A DNA stretch of 64,000 nucleotides from DASUAS01 sp963756895 (lineage in GTDB: Bacteria > Actinomycetota > Acidimicrobiia > IMCC26256 > DASPTH01), in contig CAVWPI010000007.1 in the NCBI GenBank assembly GCA_963756895.1, positions 248,001-312,000 on the forward strand, given 5' to 3'. Position 1 is the stretch's first letter, and each line of letters begins with the position of its first letter. Positions 48,187 to 56,948 of the stretch are shown here, piece by piece. The position numbers and the translations under genes are program-made. Below the pieces are notes generated by a model. It made no database searches, was not told the DNA's origin, and saw only the letters and a program-made list of their open reading frames with translations.

Positions 48187-50550
48187 ATGACCGCGGCGTG
48201 GATGTGGGCCCGGGCCGAGCTCCGGGCGCGCTGGAAGGCGTGGCTCCTCCTCGGCATCCTCGCCGGCGTGACCGTCGGGGTGGCCGCGGCCGGCTGGGCC
48301 GGCGCCCGCCGCACCGAACGGGCGGTGCCGGACGCGGTCGTCGCGGCCCGGGTCCCGACCGCGGCGCTCCTGGCGAACGACCCCGAGTTCGGTCCCGACC
48401 AACGGGCCGAGGTCGCGAAGCTGCCGAGCGTCACCGCGGCCTACCCGTTCCTGGTGGGGTTCTCGACCCAGGTGTTCAGCCCGCCGCGACTCGGGAACGA
48501 GAGCGCGTCGCTCTTCCCCGTCGAACCGGCCTCGATCCCCATCCTCGCCGGCCCGCTGGTCGCGGGTCGGCTGCCGGATCCCGACCGGGCCGACGAGATC
48601 GTGGTCGACGAGAACACCCGCGATCGGTTCGACCTCGACATCGGTTCGACGATGGTGCTCGGTCAAGAGGTGCAACCGGGCGAGGAGATCCCGCCGCAGT
48701 TCGAACCGGTCGACGGCGCGACGAGCTTCCGCGAGCAGATGAAGGTCGTGGGCATCGCCAAGTCGACGTCGAGCGAATTGGCGTGGACACCGTCGAGCGG
48801 CTTCTACGCGAAGTACGGATCGCACATGCCGTCGCTGGTCAACGAGTTCGTCGACCTGCGCGACGGTCGCGCCGGCATCCCTGCGTTCAACCAGCAGGTC
48901 AACCGGATCCTCGGTCACCCGGTGAACGTCGAGGACACGTACGAGCTGTACGGCATCCGCAAGGCACTCAACGTCACCGACCTCGAGCGCGACGGCCTGC
49001 TGCTCTTCGCGCTCGCCGCGCTGATCGGTGGTGGCGTACTCGTGGGTCAGGCCCTCGTGCGGGCGGTGTCGGCCAGCGCGGCCGACCTGCCGACGTGGCG
49101 GGCGATGGGCGCGGATCGACCGCTCGCCCTCCGCGCGCTCGTCGTTCCCGCGGTCCTCAGCGCGGTCGTCGGCGCGGTCACCGCGATCGTCCTCGCCGTC
49201 GCGCTCTCGTCGCGCTTCCCCCTCGGCACCGCACGCGACTACGACCTCGACCTCGGGACCCACGCCGACTGGCTGGTCCTCGGCGTCGCCGCGGCAACGG
49301 TGCTCGCGGCGGTGCTGGCCGTCGCCGCGATCGCGGCGTGGTGGCGGGTGACGCGCGCCGCCCCCGAGACCACCCGACCGTCGTACGTCGACCGCATCGT
49401 CGCGCCGATGAGCCGTGCTCCCGCTCTCATGATCGGCGCCCGGCTGGCCGGAGAGCCCGGCCGCGGTCGCCGCGCGGTACCGGTGCGTTCGGCGCTCGTC
49501 GGCGCGATCGCGGGGATGATCGGCGTGGTCGGTTGTCTCACGTTCCGCGCCGGCATCCAGGACGCGGTCGCGGAGCCGACCCGTTCGGGCGTCGTCTGGA
49601 ACTACGTGCTCGCAGCCGGCGAAGCGGTGGTCCCGCGGGCGGCGCAGCAGGCCGTCACGAACCACAAGGACGTCGTCGCTGCCCTCGACGCGCGCTGGGA
49701 GCGCGCGGTGCCGGTCGACGGACGCCCGACACCGATGTTCGGCATCCGCACGGTCAAGGGATCGCTCCCGCTCGTCATGCTGCGCGGGCGCGCACCCGAC
49801 GGTCCGGACGAGGTCGCGTTCGCACCGACCACGATGCGGTCGCTCCGCCTGGCGATCGGCGACCACGTACGCGTCGGTGACGACGGCGCGCGGTCGGTCA
49901 CGGTGGTGGGAGAGGCGCTCCTCCCTGCCACCTCGCACACCGACTACGACCAGAGCGGTTGGATGACCGCCGCCGGATTGACGCGTGCGGTCGGACCCCC
50001 GAGCAACAACGGCGAGGACTACCTCCTACTGAAGTGGGCGCCCGGTACCGACGTCGCGGCGGCCGAGCGGCGGGTGGCCAGGATCGGCGGCGACGAGCTG
50101 TTCGCGCAGGCCGCCGTCCTGCCGGTCGCAGTCGCCGACCTCGCCCGCATCGAGGGCCTCCCGCTCGCGCTCGGCGCGTTCTTCGCCCTCCTGGCGTGCG
50201 CCACGGTCGCGCACGCGCTGGTCACGACGGTGCGGCGCCGGCGTCAGGACCTCGCGGTGCTGCGCGCGATCGGATTCACCCGCCGCCAGACCCGCGGCGC
50301 GATCGCGTGGCAGGCGACGCTGCTCGCGGTCGGCGGGCTCGTCATCGGGGTGCCGGTCGGGATCGCGGTCGGACGCATCGCGTGGCGGTGGCTGGCCGAC
50401 GACTTCCCGATCGTCTACGTGCCGCCCGCCGCCGTGCTGGCCGTGCTCGCAGTGGCCGGGATCGCGATCGCGCTGGCCAACCTTTTGGCCGCGGGCCCTG
50501 CGCACGCGGCGACCCGCATCCATCCCGCGGAGGCACTCCGGGTCGAGTGA
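48187..50550 (+). CDS. FtsX-like ABC transporter permease
   Basis: Intact 787-residue membrane protein of the MacB/FtsX permease superfamily. One N-terminal helix (about 16-36), an extracytoplasmic domain (about 40-270), helices near 275-300, 325-350 and 380-405, a further helix near 440, a second extracytoplasmic domain and a final group of three helices (from about 660) with the FtsX signature RRQDLAVLRAIGFTRRQTRGAIAWQ. Such permeases work with a separate LolD/MacB-type ATPase, yet no ATPase gene adjoins it here. It is divergent from the CoA-transferase. Confidence 0.9.
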   Translation: MTAAWMWARAELRARWKAWLLLGILAGVTVGVAAAGWAGARRTERAVPDAVVAARVPTAALLANDPEFGPDQRAEVAKLPSVTAAYPFLVGFSTQVFSPPRLGNESASLFPVEPASIPILAGPLVAGRLPDPDRADEIVVDENTRDRFDLDIGSTMVLGQEVQPGEEIPPQFEPVDGATSFREQMKVVGIAKSTSSELAWTPSSGFYAKYGSHMPSLVNEFVDLRDGRAGIPAFNQQVNRILGHPVNVEDTYELYGIRKALNVTDLERDGLLLFALAALIGGGVLVGQALVRAVSASAADLPTWRAMGADRPLALRALVVPAVLSAVVGAVTAIVLAVALSSRFPLGTARDYDLDLGTHADWLVLGVAAATVLAAVLAVAAIAAWWRVTRAAPETTRPSYVDRIVAPMSRAPALMIGARLAGEPGRGRRAVPVRSALVGAIAGMIGVVGCLTFRAGIQDAVAEPTRSGVVWNYVLAAGEAVVPRAAQQAVTNHKDVVAALDARWERAVPVDGRPTPMFGIRTVKGSLPLVMLRGRAPDGPDEVAFAPTTMRSLRLAIGDHVRVGDDGARSVTVVGEALLPATSHTDYDQSGWMTAAGLTRAVGPPSNNGEDYLLLKWAPGTDVAAAERRVARIGGDELFAQAAVLPVAVADLARIEGLPLALGAFFALLACATVAHALVTTVRRRRQDLAVLRAIGFTRRQTRGAIAWQATLLAVGGLVIGVPVGIAVGRIAWRWLADDFPIVYVPPAAVLAVLAVAGIAIALANLLAAGPAHAATRIHPAEALRVE

Positions 50551-50578
50551 CGCACCGACGCCTCACGGTGTGGACGGC

Positions 50579-50959
50579 TCAGGAGGTGGACGTCTCACTC
50601 ACGTAGAAGCGGTTGCCGTCGAGGTCGACGAAGGAGAACATCAGCGGCACGTCGGGCCAGTCGAGCAGATCGCCCGCGTCGAGGCCGGCCTCGGCGACGG
50701 CGGTGCGTGCCGCACGGGCGTCGTCGGTCGCCAGGCGGATGCCGGTGTCGATCCCGACGGGGAGGTCGGGTCCGGTGCGCACCAGTGCGAGCGAGGCCTG
50801 CCCACCCGGCAGGTCCATCTCGATCCAGCGGAACCCGGGCTGCAGTTCGGCGTCCATCGACACCGTGAAGCCCAGCTGCTCGAGCACGGCCTTCGTGCGG
50901 TCCTGGTCGGCGACGGGCACGGCCACGGTCCTGATGGTGTTGAACAGGTTCGTCGTCAT
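50579..50959 (-). CDS. VOC family (glyoxalase/bleomycin resistance-like) protein
   Basis: Intact 126-residue vicinal-oxygen-chelate protein, starting MTTNLFNTIRTVAVPVADQDR. The two beta-alpha-beta3 modules are seen with EQLGFTVSMDAELQPGFRWIEMD and MFSFVDLDGNRFYVSE. The start at 50959 is preferred over an upstream one at 50992 because conserved sequence begins here. It lies 29 bases downstream of the RibD-like gene in a minus-strand group. The function is likely a dioxygenase-fold or isomerase-fold enzyme; the substrate is unknown. Confidence 0.83.
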   Translation of the reverse strand: MTTNLFNTIRTVAVPVADQDRTKAVLEQLGFTVSMDAELQPGFRWIEMDLPGGQASLALVRTGPDLPVGIDTGIRLATDDARAARTAVAEAGLDAGDLLDWPDVPLMFSFVDLDGNRFYVSETSTS

Positions 50960-50988
50960 GCAGATACGACCGACGAGCGACCGCGGAC

Positions 50989-51573
50989 TCATCGGTGCCA
51001 GCGGCGCGTGGCCGCCGTTCCCTCAGGCAGACCCGCCCCGCGATATGTGAGCACGACGATGCCGGAGGCGAACGTCCGGACGTCCTTGACGTCGAGGCGC
51101 GCATGCATGTCCTGGCCCCAGATCATGTCGTCGATCGTGCCGGCACCGGCGAGGACCGGGTGGACCCACAGGCAGAGCTCGTCGAGCAGACGGTTGCGCA
51201 TCAACGTCTTCGCCACGGGCCCGTACCCGTGCATCAGGATGTTCTTCCCGTCCTGTTGCTTGAGCTGGGTGACCGCTTCGACGAGGTCGCCTTCGATCAC
51301 GGTGGTGTTCGACCAGCTCGGCGTGTCCAGCGTCGTGGACGCCAGGTACTTCGGCATGGAGTTCAGACGTTCGGCGAGCTCGCCGTCGCGTCCGGGCCAG
51401 GCGGTGGCGTAGACCTCGTACGTGTGGCGTCCGAGCAGCAGTCCGTCGCTCCCGCGGACCTGTTCGAGTGCAAGCGCTTCGAGCTCCTCGTCGATGAAGT
51501 CGAAGTGCCACCGATCCATGTGGTTGATCACGCCGTCGAGGCTCATGAAGGTCGAGTTCAGGATCTTGCGCAT
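50989..51573 (-). CDS. Dihydrofolate reductase family (RibD C-terminal-like) protein
   Basis: Intact 194-residue protein of the small stand-alone RibD_C/DHFR-fold family common in actinobacteria: MRKILNSTFMSLDGVINHMDRWHF, GSDGLLLGRHTYEVYA, KNILMHGYGPVAKTLM and LWVHPVLAGAG. Members bind NADPH; the physiological substrate is usually unknown. A truncated relative lies at 55050-55303. It sits between VOC and AraC genes on the same strand. Confidence 0.87.
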   Translation of the reverse strand: MRKILNSTFMSLDGVINHMDRWHFDFIDEELEALALEQVRGSDGLLLGRHTYEVYATAWPGRDGELAERLNSMPKYLASTTLDTPSWSNTTVIEGDLVEAVTQLKQQDGKNILMHGYGPVAKTLMRNRLLDELCLWVHPVLAGAGTIDDMIWGQDMHARLDVKDVRTFASGIVVLTYRGAGLPEGTAATRRWHR

Positions 51574-51629
51574 GGCGGCAGGATACGGATCGACCGGATC
51601 GGTGTCTTGAACGATTGCGACACCCTCCG

Positions 51630-52343
51630 TCACCGTGCGCGGCATAGTGCGACGCGAGCCGGTGTCTGACCGACGAACCGTTGCAGCGACCGCGTCAGGT
51701 GGGCCTGGTCGGCGAAGCCGAGCCGCGTGGCCACGTCGGGCGGCGACAGGCCTCGCTCGAGTGCGTCGACGGCACCTTCGGCGCGGCCGATCTGTCTGAT
51801 CGTGCGTCGCGTGAGCCCGGTCGCCCGAGCGACGCGGCGTTGCAGGGTCCGGGTCGGCAACGCGCCGGCGTCGCCCGGCAACCAGTGGGTGACGACGGGA
51901 TCGCGAACGATCACGTCGGATTCGACCAGACGATCGACGAACACGTCGGCGTTCGCGGGCGTCGGGATCTCCCACCGCGAGCCGTCGATCCAGACCGAGC
52001 GCGAGGTGGCGGCGGGGAGCGTCAGCGTCCGATCGACCAGGCGGTCCAGCGGGAGTGCCGGCGCGAACGCCCCGAGGCTGAACGCGATGCCGAAGAACTC
52101 GGCGTCATCGGGGATCGCCGTGATCGTCGCTCTGGTCTCGGGACCACGGATGGTGACCTGGGCGCGATCGTGTCGCGTCGTGACCACGAGTCGCCACTGA
52201 CTCGCCGCGACCGAGATGAAGAACGGCTCGGGCTCGCTCCGAGCGCTCCAGGCGCGATCCACGAACTCGGAATCCGATCCCCAGTCGGCGAGGGTGAACA
52301 GCTGCGCGGCCCGCTGCAGATGACCGGGTTCCTTGCGTCGCAT
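51630..52343 (-). CDS. AraC-family transcriptional regulator
   Basis: Intact 237-residue regulator. A variable N-terminal sensor domain (SEFVDRAWSARSEPEPFFIS) is followed by an AraC HTH domain, TGLTRRTIRQIGRAEGAVDAL and PPDVATRLGFADQAHLTRSLQRFVGQTPARV. GTG-ATG starts at 52346/52343; ATG is given. It lies at the head of the RibD-like and VOC genes and divergent from the P450 at 52478, so either could be its target. The last residues are basic (CRAR). Confidence 0.85.
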   Translation of the reverse strand: MRRKEPGHLQRAAQLFTLADWGSDSEFVDRAWSARSEPEPFFISVAASQWRLVVTTRHDRAQVTIRGPETRATITAIPDDAEFFGIAFSLGAFAPALPLDRLVDRTLTLPAATSRSVWIDGSRWEIPTPANADVFVDRLVESDVIVRDPVVTHWLPGDAGALPTRTLQRRVARATGLTRRTIRQIGRAEGAVDALERGLSPPDVATRLGFADQAHLTRSLQRFVGQTPARVALCRAR

Positions 52344-52477
52344 CACACCTCCGCCCGCTGATTCATCCCGTCCGACGATGCAGACCGCGGCTCGACGTCG
52401 AATTCATCGCGGGCGTGCGTCGGGACCGAGCAGCCGGTCCAGGGACTCGGTGGTGGTGCGGAACGTACGATCTCTCG

Positions 52478-53659
52478 GTGCCCTCGGCTCCGCCGCGCAT
52501 CGATCTGCTCGAACCCGACTTCTACGTCGACGGCGCCCGCGCGGCATACCGGTGGATGCGACAGCACTCACCGGTGCACTTCGACGAGAAGAACGGATGC
52601 TGGGGCATCGCCACCTACGACGGGGTCCGCCAGGCCGAGGGAAACGCCGCGGTGTTCTCGAGCGCCGGCGGGAGCCGTCCGGAATCCGGGCCGCTCCCCT
52701 GGATGATCGACATGGACTCGCCCGAGCACCGGAACCGGCGGCGGCTCGTCAGCGGCGCGTTCACCCCGGTGCGTGTACGCGCGAGCGCGCCGGGCATTCG
52801 AATCACGTGCGACGAGCTGATCGACGCCTTCGCGGACCGTGGTGAGTGCGATCTTCGCCGCGACCTGGCGGCCCCGCTGCCGCTGATCGTCATCTGCGAC
52901 ATGTTGGGGGTCCCCGCTGAGGACCGCGACGCGATGTTGCGCTGGTCGGACGCGCTGCTCGGCGCGTTGAACGGCGGCGCGGCCGAGATGGAGGCCGCGG
53001 CGGCTTCCTTCGCCGACTACGCCGAGTATGCGCACGCGATGATCGCCGATCGACGCGCGCACCCGGGTGACGATCTCGTCAGCGTGCTCGTCCACGGTGA
53101 GGTCGACGGTGTCCGACTCCGCGACGACGAGATCATGTTCGAAGCCCTGCTCCTCCTCCTCGGAGGCGACGAGACCACGCGGAACGTGACGTGCGGCGGC
53201 GTCGAGGCATTGCTGGCACACCCCGATCAGCGACAACGGTTGGCGGACGACCCCCGGTTGCTGGGAGGTGCCGTCGAGGAGGCGCTGCGGTGGGTGTCGC
53301 CGATCAAGAACATGAAGCGCACCGTCACCCGCGACGTCGAATTCGGCGGACAACGACTCCGCGAGGGGGACTCGACGCTCCTGCTGTACGAATCGGCGAA
53401 CTTCGACGAGGCACAGTTCGACGAGCCTGACCGCTTCGACGTGGAGCGGTCACCCAACGAGCACGTCGCGTTCGGCTTCGGCTCGCACTTCTGCCTCGGT
53501 GCGCACCTCGCCCGGCTCGAGCTGCACACCGTCTTCGAACGAGTGTTGACCCGCCTCCCCGGCCTGGAGCTCGCCACCGCCGGGCCGCCGCCACGCTCCC
53601 TCACCGGCATCTCGGAGATGCCGGTGCGTTTCACCCCCACGCCCCGACTGACGGTCTGA
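52478..53659 (+). CDS. Cytochrome P450
   Basis: Intact 393-residue P450. I-helix LLLLGGDETTRNVTCGG, ExxR in EEALRWVSP, and heme loop VAFGFGSHFCLGAHLARLEL with the axial Cys. A PWMIDMDSPEHRNRRRLVSGAFTP segment marks the B-C region. The GTG at 52478 gives a normal N-terminus (PSAPPRIDLLEPDFY). An SDR follows 25 bases downstream with a good ribosome binding site, suggesting hydroxylation then oxidation of an alcohol. Unlike the two P450s near 32.5 kb this gene shows no frame damage. Confidence 0.92.
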   Translation: MPSAPPRIDLLEPDFYVDGARAAYRWMRQHSPVHFDEKNGCWGIATYDGVRQAEGNAAVFSSAGGSRPESGPLPWMIDMDSPEHRNRRRLVSGAFTPVRVRASAPGIRITCDELIDAFADRGECDLRRDLAAPLPLIVICDMLGVPAEDRDAMLRWSDALLGALNGGAAEMEAAAASFADYAEYAHAMIADRRAHPGDDLVSVLVHGEVDGVRLRDDEIMFEALLLLLGGDETTRNVTCGGVEALLAHPDQRQRLADDPRLLGGAVEEALRWVSPIKNMKRTVTRDVEFGGQRLREGDSTLLLYESANFDEAQFDEPDRFDVERSPNEHVAFGFGSHFCLGAHLARLELHTVFERVLTRLPGLELATAGPPPRSLTGISEMPVRFTPTPRLTV

Positions 53660-53684
53660 ACCATCCAGGCCAGGAGGAAGCCAC

Positions 53685-54614
53685 ATGGTTGAGGAGCTCC
53701 GCTTCGACGGCGAGGTGGCGATCGTCACGGGCGCGGGCAACGGACTCGGTCGCGGCTATTCGGTGGAGCTGGCGGCGCGCGGTGCCGCAGTCGTGTGCAA
53801 CGACCTGGACGCGACCGCAGCCAACCGGACGGTCGACGAGATCGTGGCCAGCGGCGGTCGCGCGGTCGCGGAGACGAGCTCGGTCGCGAGCGCGGGAGGT
53901 GGCGCCGCGATCATCCAGGCCGCGATCGACTCCTTCGGCTCGGTCGAGGTCGTCGTCAACAACGCCGGTCAGCTGCGAGCGGCACCCTTCGAGGACATGA
54001 CCGTCGCCAACTTCGAGGACGTCATCGGGACGCACCTGTTGGGCGCGTTCTACGTCACGCAACCCGCATTTCGACACATGAAGGCAGCCGGGTACGGGCG
54101 TGTGATCTTCACGTCGTCGAGCAGCGGGGTCTACGGGTCGCCGTGGGCGGCGAACTACGCGGCGGCGAAGACCGGCGTGCTCGGGTTGGCCAACGTGGTG
54201 TCGCTCGAAGGAGCCGCACACGGCATCAAGGCGAACGTGATCATGCCGCAGGCGCTGGACACCGCGATGGGCTCCGAACGCGGTGAGCCCTACCCGCCCG
54301 AGTACCTCCAGGAGATGTTGCGGGCGTTCAAGCCGTTCTTCAAGGCGACGACCGTCGACAACGTGACGCCGCTCGTGGTCTACCTCGCCCACCGATCCTG
54401 TGACCTGACCCAGCGGATCTTCTCGGTGGGCTGCGGCCACGTGAGCCGCGTCTTCGTGGGAGTCGCGCCCGGATGGTTCGCACCCGACCTCACCCTGCCC
54501 AGGACGGAGGAGGTCGTCACTCATCTCGACGAGGCGTCCGACCTCGACGACTACGAGATCATCGAGTCGGCAACCGAAGAGCTGCGGTTCATGGCCGAGC
54601 AGATCGCTCGGTAA
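53685..54614 (+). CDS. Short-chain dehydrogenase (17-beta-HSD4/MFE-like)
   Basis: Intact 309-residue SDR, longer than the classical 250. TGAGNGLGRGYSVELAARGAAVVCND and VVVNNAGQLR are typical of the (3R)-hydroxyacyl-CoA/17-beta-hydroxysteroid dehydrogenase branch; catalytic Ser and Tyr/Lys are in FTSSSSGVYG and NYAAAKTGVLG. A C-terminal extension reaches EELRFMAEQIAR. GGAGGAAG sits 7 bases before ATG. It is very probably co-transcribed with the P450 upstream. Confidence 0.9.
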   Translation: MVEELRFDGEVAIVTGAGNGLGRGYSVELAARGAAVVCNDLDATAANRTVDEIVASGGRAVAETSSVASAGGGAAIIQAAIDSFGSVEVVVNNAGQLRAAPFEDMTVANFEDVIGTHLLGAFYVTQPAFRHMKAAGYGRVIFTSSSSGVYGSPWAANYAAAKTGVLGLANVVSLEGAAHGIKANVIMPQALDTAMGSERGEPYPPEYLQEMLRAFKPFFKATTVDNVTPLVVYLAHRSCDLTQRIFSVGCGHVSRVFVGVAPGWFAPDLTLPRTEEVVTHLDEASDLDDYEIIESATEELRFMAEQIAR

Positions 54615-54629
54615 CCGTCGCGAGCGGCC

Positions 54630-55037
54630 TCAGTGCGACGCCGGCGTCGACCGGTTGACGAGGTCCCGGATCCTGACCTCGGACCAGATCCAGAGCGGGA
54701 GCACGACGAGCGGCACGACGACGAGGAAGATGCCGACGACCCCACCCGCGGTGCTCGGGTAGTCCGTCGCGATGTCGGTCCCGGGATACGCGCACACCTC
54801 ACCCGGCGGGAACCACTGCCATGACGACTTGCCGTACGTCGAGTCCGACGCGCCCGGCACCGGACAGTTGAGATCACCCTGGAAGGAATAGCGGAACCAG
54901 ATCCAGAGCGCGAACCCCGCCGCCGCGACGATCCAGAACCCCATGATGCATCCGACGATGCTGCGATTCTCGCTCGCCCGTGCTCGCAACTCGCCGGGCG
55001 TGGGCCTCTCGTCGGTTCGCCGCCACCACGCCTGCAC
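54630..55037 (-). CDS. Small two-helix membrane protein of unknown function
   Basis: 135-residue protein from a GTG at 55037 with a basic N-terminus, one hydrophobic helix (GCIMGFWIVAAAGFALWIWF, about 29-48) and a second (GGVVGIFLVVVPLVVLPLWIW, about 98-118). A loop between them contains two cysteines. It converges with the SDR and lies head-on to the RibD-like fragment. No family is recognised; codon use and hydrophobic pattern support a real gene. Confidence 0.6.
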   Translation of the reverse strand: MQAWWRRTDERPTPGELRARASENRSIVGCIMGFWIVAAAGFALWIWFRYSFQGDLNCPVPGASDSTYGKSSWQWFPPGEVCAYPGTDIATDYPSTAGGVVGIFLVVVPLVVLPLWIWSEVRIRDLVNRSTPASH

Positions 55038-55049
55038 GGACGTATCTTG

Positions 55050-55303
55050 CCCGCTCGGCGCGCGCGGCGGATCTGAAGCAGCAACCCGACGCGAACCTCC
55101 TGAAGTTCGGCACGGGGTCGTTCTCGGTGACGTTGATGCAGCACGGTCTCTTCGACGAGTTGCACCTGTGGCGATTCCCCGTGATCGCGGGGACCGCCGA
55201 CTCCACCTTCGACGGACTCCCCCTGACCCATCTCCAGCTGCTCGACACGACCACGTTCGGATCAGGGATCGTCGTGCAGGTACTCGGCCCGAAGTCCGCC
55301 TGA
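55050..55303 (+). pseudogene. C-terminal fragment of a RibD/DHFR-family protein
   Basis: About 80 residues, ADLKQQPDANLLKFGTGSFS then LMQHGLFDELHLWRFPVIAG and a normal end, match only the C-terminal half of the stand-alone RibD_C family. The N-terminal half is absent; upstream sequence codes instead for the membrane protein on the other strand. The frame is open further upstream (to 54980) but without family resemblance. It is interpreted as a remnant left by deletion or recombination, not as one of the CG-loss frameshifts. Confidence 0.65.
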
Positions 55304-55310
55304 TTCCGGC

Positions 55311-56153
55311 TTACGTGCGAGTCGCAGTCAGAAAGCCGCCCGCCGAATCGCCCAACACCCGGTTGCACGCCAGCGCGAAGGTCGTTCGACTGGTCGACAC
55401 AACGTCCCATCCGTGCTGGCGGAGCCACGCGGCGGAGTCTTCACCGAGGCCGCCTTGCCACATCGACGCCACCGCTTCCGTGCCCGCCAGGTCGCGTGCG
55501 CGATCGAGGGTCGAGCCCTGGTCGGGGAGGTCGCAATCGAACGACAGTCGGCTGCCGCGGGCGGAGAAGTCACGCACGACAGTGAGCAGGCGCTCGGCTC
55601 CACCCTGGACAGGTAGCCGAGCAGTCCCTCCGCGACCCAGGTCGTCAGGCGACCGGGTTCGAAACCTGCCGCTGCGCAACGGTGTGGACCAGTCCGAACG
55701 AAGGTCAGCGGGAACGACGCGACGATCACACCTGGGTGACGCGTTCTGGGTTGCGAGCACGCGCTCCTTGAACGCGAACAGTTCGGGGAGGTCGAGTTCG
55801 AACAGGCGCACGTCGTCGGGCAAGTGCAGACGGAAGGCTCTGGTGTCGAGGCCGGCGGCCAGGAGCACGACCTGGCGACATCCAGCCGCGCACGCCGCCT
55901 CGACGTGCTCGTCGAAGAACCGCGTACGGATCGCGACGCCGCTGATCCCCGCTTCGACGAGCGCGGCGAGATCGTCGTGATCGGAGAGCGAGGGGACATC
56001 CGGAAAGAGCGGTGGTGCGACCGCGACGAACGCCGCGGCGTACGGATCGTCGAGGAGCCGGTCGACCCGCTCGCTCTCCGCCGCGCGCATCTCAGCCGCG
56101 CCGAGCGCGGTCTCGCTGACGCCATCCAGTGATCCCCCCGGCTCGGACTGCAC
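55311..56153 (-). CDS. Class I SAM-dependent methyltransferase, TIGR00027/LCM type (frameshifted)
   Basis: About 280 residues of the actinobacterial TIGR00027 family (leucine carboxyl methyltransferase fold). VSETALGAAEMRAAESERVDRLLDDPYAAAFV at the start, VLLAAGLDTRAFRL (SAM site) and LFELDLPELFAFK are hallmarks. Breaks at about 55670 (one CG pair restores LRAAAGFEPGRL) and 55610 (one G restores VEAERLLTVV). GTG start at 56153. It probably methylates an O or carboxylate group of a small molecule; the target is unknown. Confidence 0.82.
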   Translation of the reverse strand: MQSEPGGSLDGVSETALGAAEMRAAESERVDRLLDDPYAAAFVAVAPPLFPDVPSLSDHDDLAALVEAGISGVAIRTRFFDEHVEAACAAGCRQVVLLAAGLDTRAFRLHLPDDVRLFELDLPELFAFKERVLATQNASPRCDRRVVPADLRSDWSTPLRSGRFRTRSPDDLGRGGTARLPVQGGAERLLTVVRDFSARGSRLSFDCDLPDQGSTLDRARDLAGTEAVASMWQGGLGEDSAAWLRQHGWDVVSTSRTTFALACNRVLGDSAGGFLTATRT

Positions 56154-56187
56154 CCCCGCATCTTGCCCGGTGTGGCGTCGGCAGATC

Positions 56188-56870
56188 TCATGAGAGGGGC
56201 CGGACCGATTCGATGAGTCGGGCGAGTCCATACTCGAACTGTTCGCTCGAGGCAGCGGTCGTGAGCTCGTCGCGCAGCGCATGCATCGTTGGGTATGCGT
56301 CGATGTCGAGCCGGTCGATCGCGGAGTTCCACGAATCGACGTACGACGCCTCCGGTTGGTCGTGAACGCGTGGGAGCTCCCAGATGATGAATCCGAACAC
56401 GTACGTGAACAGCGCATAGAAGGTGCGGACCGCACCCATCTTGGAGAACCCGGCGCGAACGAGGATGTGGTGCGCCTGTTCGAGCTGTAGAAAGACCGGT
56501 CCGACCGTGAGACCGCGCTCGGCGAGTATCCGAGCGAGTGCGGGATGTGCGAGCGCGGTGGTTCTCAGAGCTCGGAGGTAGCCGACGACGCGGCCTTCCC
56601 AGTCGTCGTCCTTCCCGTCAGGGACTTGAACATCGCCGATGATGTGTTCGGCGACGGCGTTGATCAGATCGTTCTTGTCCTCGACGTGACGGTAGAGCGA
56701 CATGGTCCCCACGCCGAGGTGTCTGGCGAGCTCGCGGCATGGTGACTGCGTCGAGGCCGTCCGCATCCATGAGGGCCAGCGCGCCCTCGATGACGCGGCC
56801 GCGGGACAACGTGTTCCGCGGGAACGCGCTTCGTGGCCCTCGTTGCGCCGTCGCTCTTCTTCGTTGGCAT
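56188..56870 (-). CDS. TetR family regulator (frameshifted)
   Basis: About 228 residues. HTH region RVIEGALALMDADGLDAVTMRELARHLGVGTMSLYRHVEDKNDLINAV-type, split by breaks near 56812 (one CG pair restores EHALSRGRVIEG) and 56739 (one GC pair restores TMRRELARHLGV). The C-terminal half resembles the TetR_C_1 tetracycline-repressor-like ligand domain. ATG at 56870 (MPTKKSDGATRATK). It is divergent from the lactonase-like gene and separated from it by two matching palindromes, a classical repressor layout. Confidence 0.85.
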
Positions 56871-56891
56871 CGCAGCTCGAGATCCTCCCTT

Positions 56892-56929
56892 GCGTATCTC
56901 GTACGCTAGTGGTAGCGTATCACATACGC
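56892..56929. promoter_or_regulatory. Twin TetR operators between TetR and MBL genes
   Basis: Two 15-base palindromes of the same design: GCGTATCTCGTACGC (56892-56906, one mismatch) and GCGTATCACATACGC (56915-56929, perfect 6-base arms), 23 bases centre to centre. They fill the 78-base divergent promoter region and are the only A/T-rich DNA there. They fit cooperative binding of the adjacent TetR protein and control of both genes. Confidence 0.75.
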
Positions 56930-56948
56930 AAGCTGGAGGAGGACTCTC

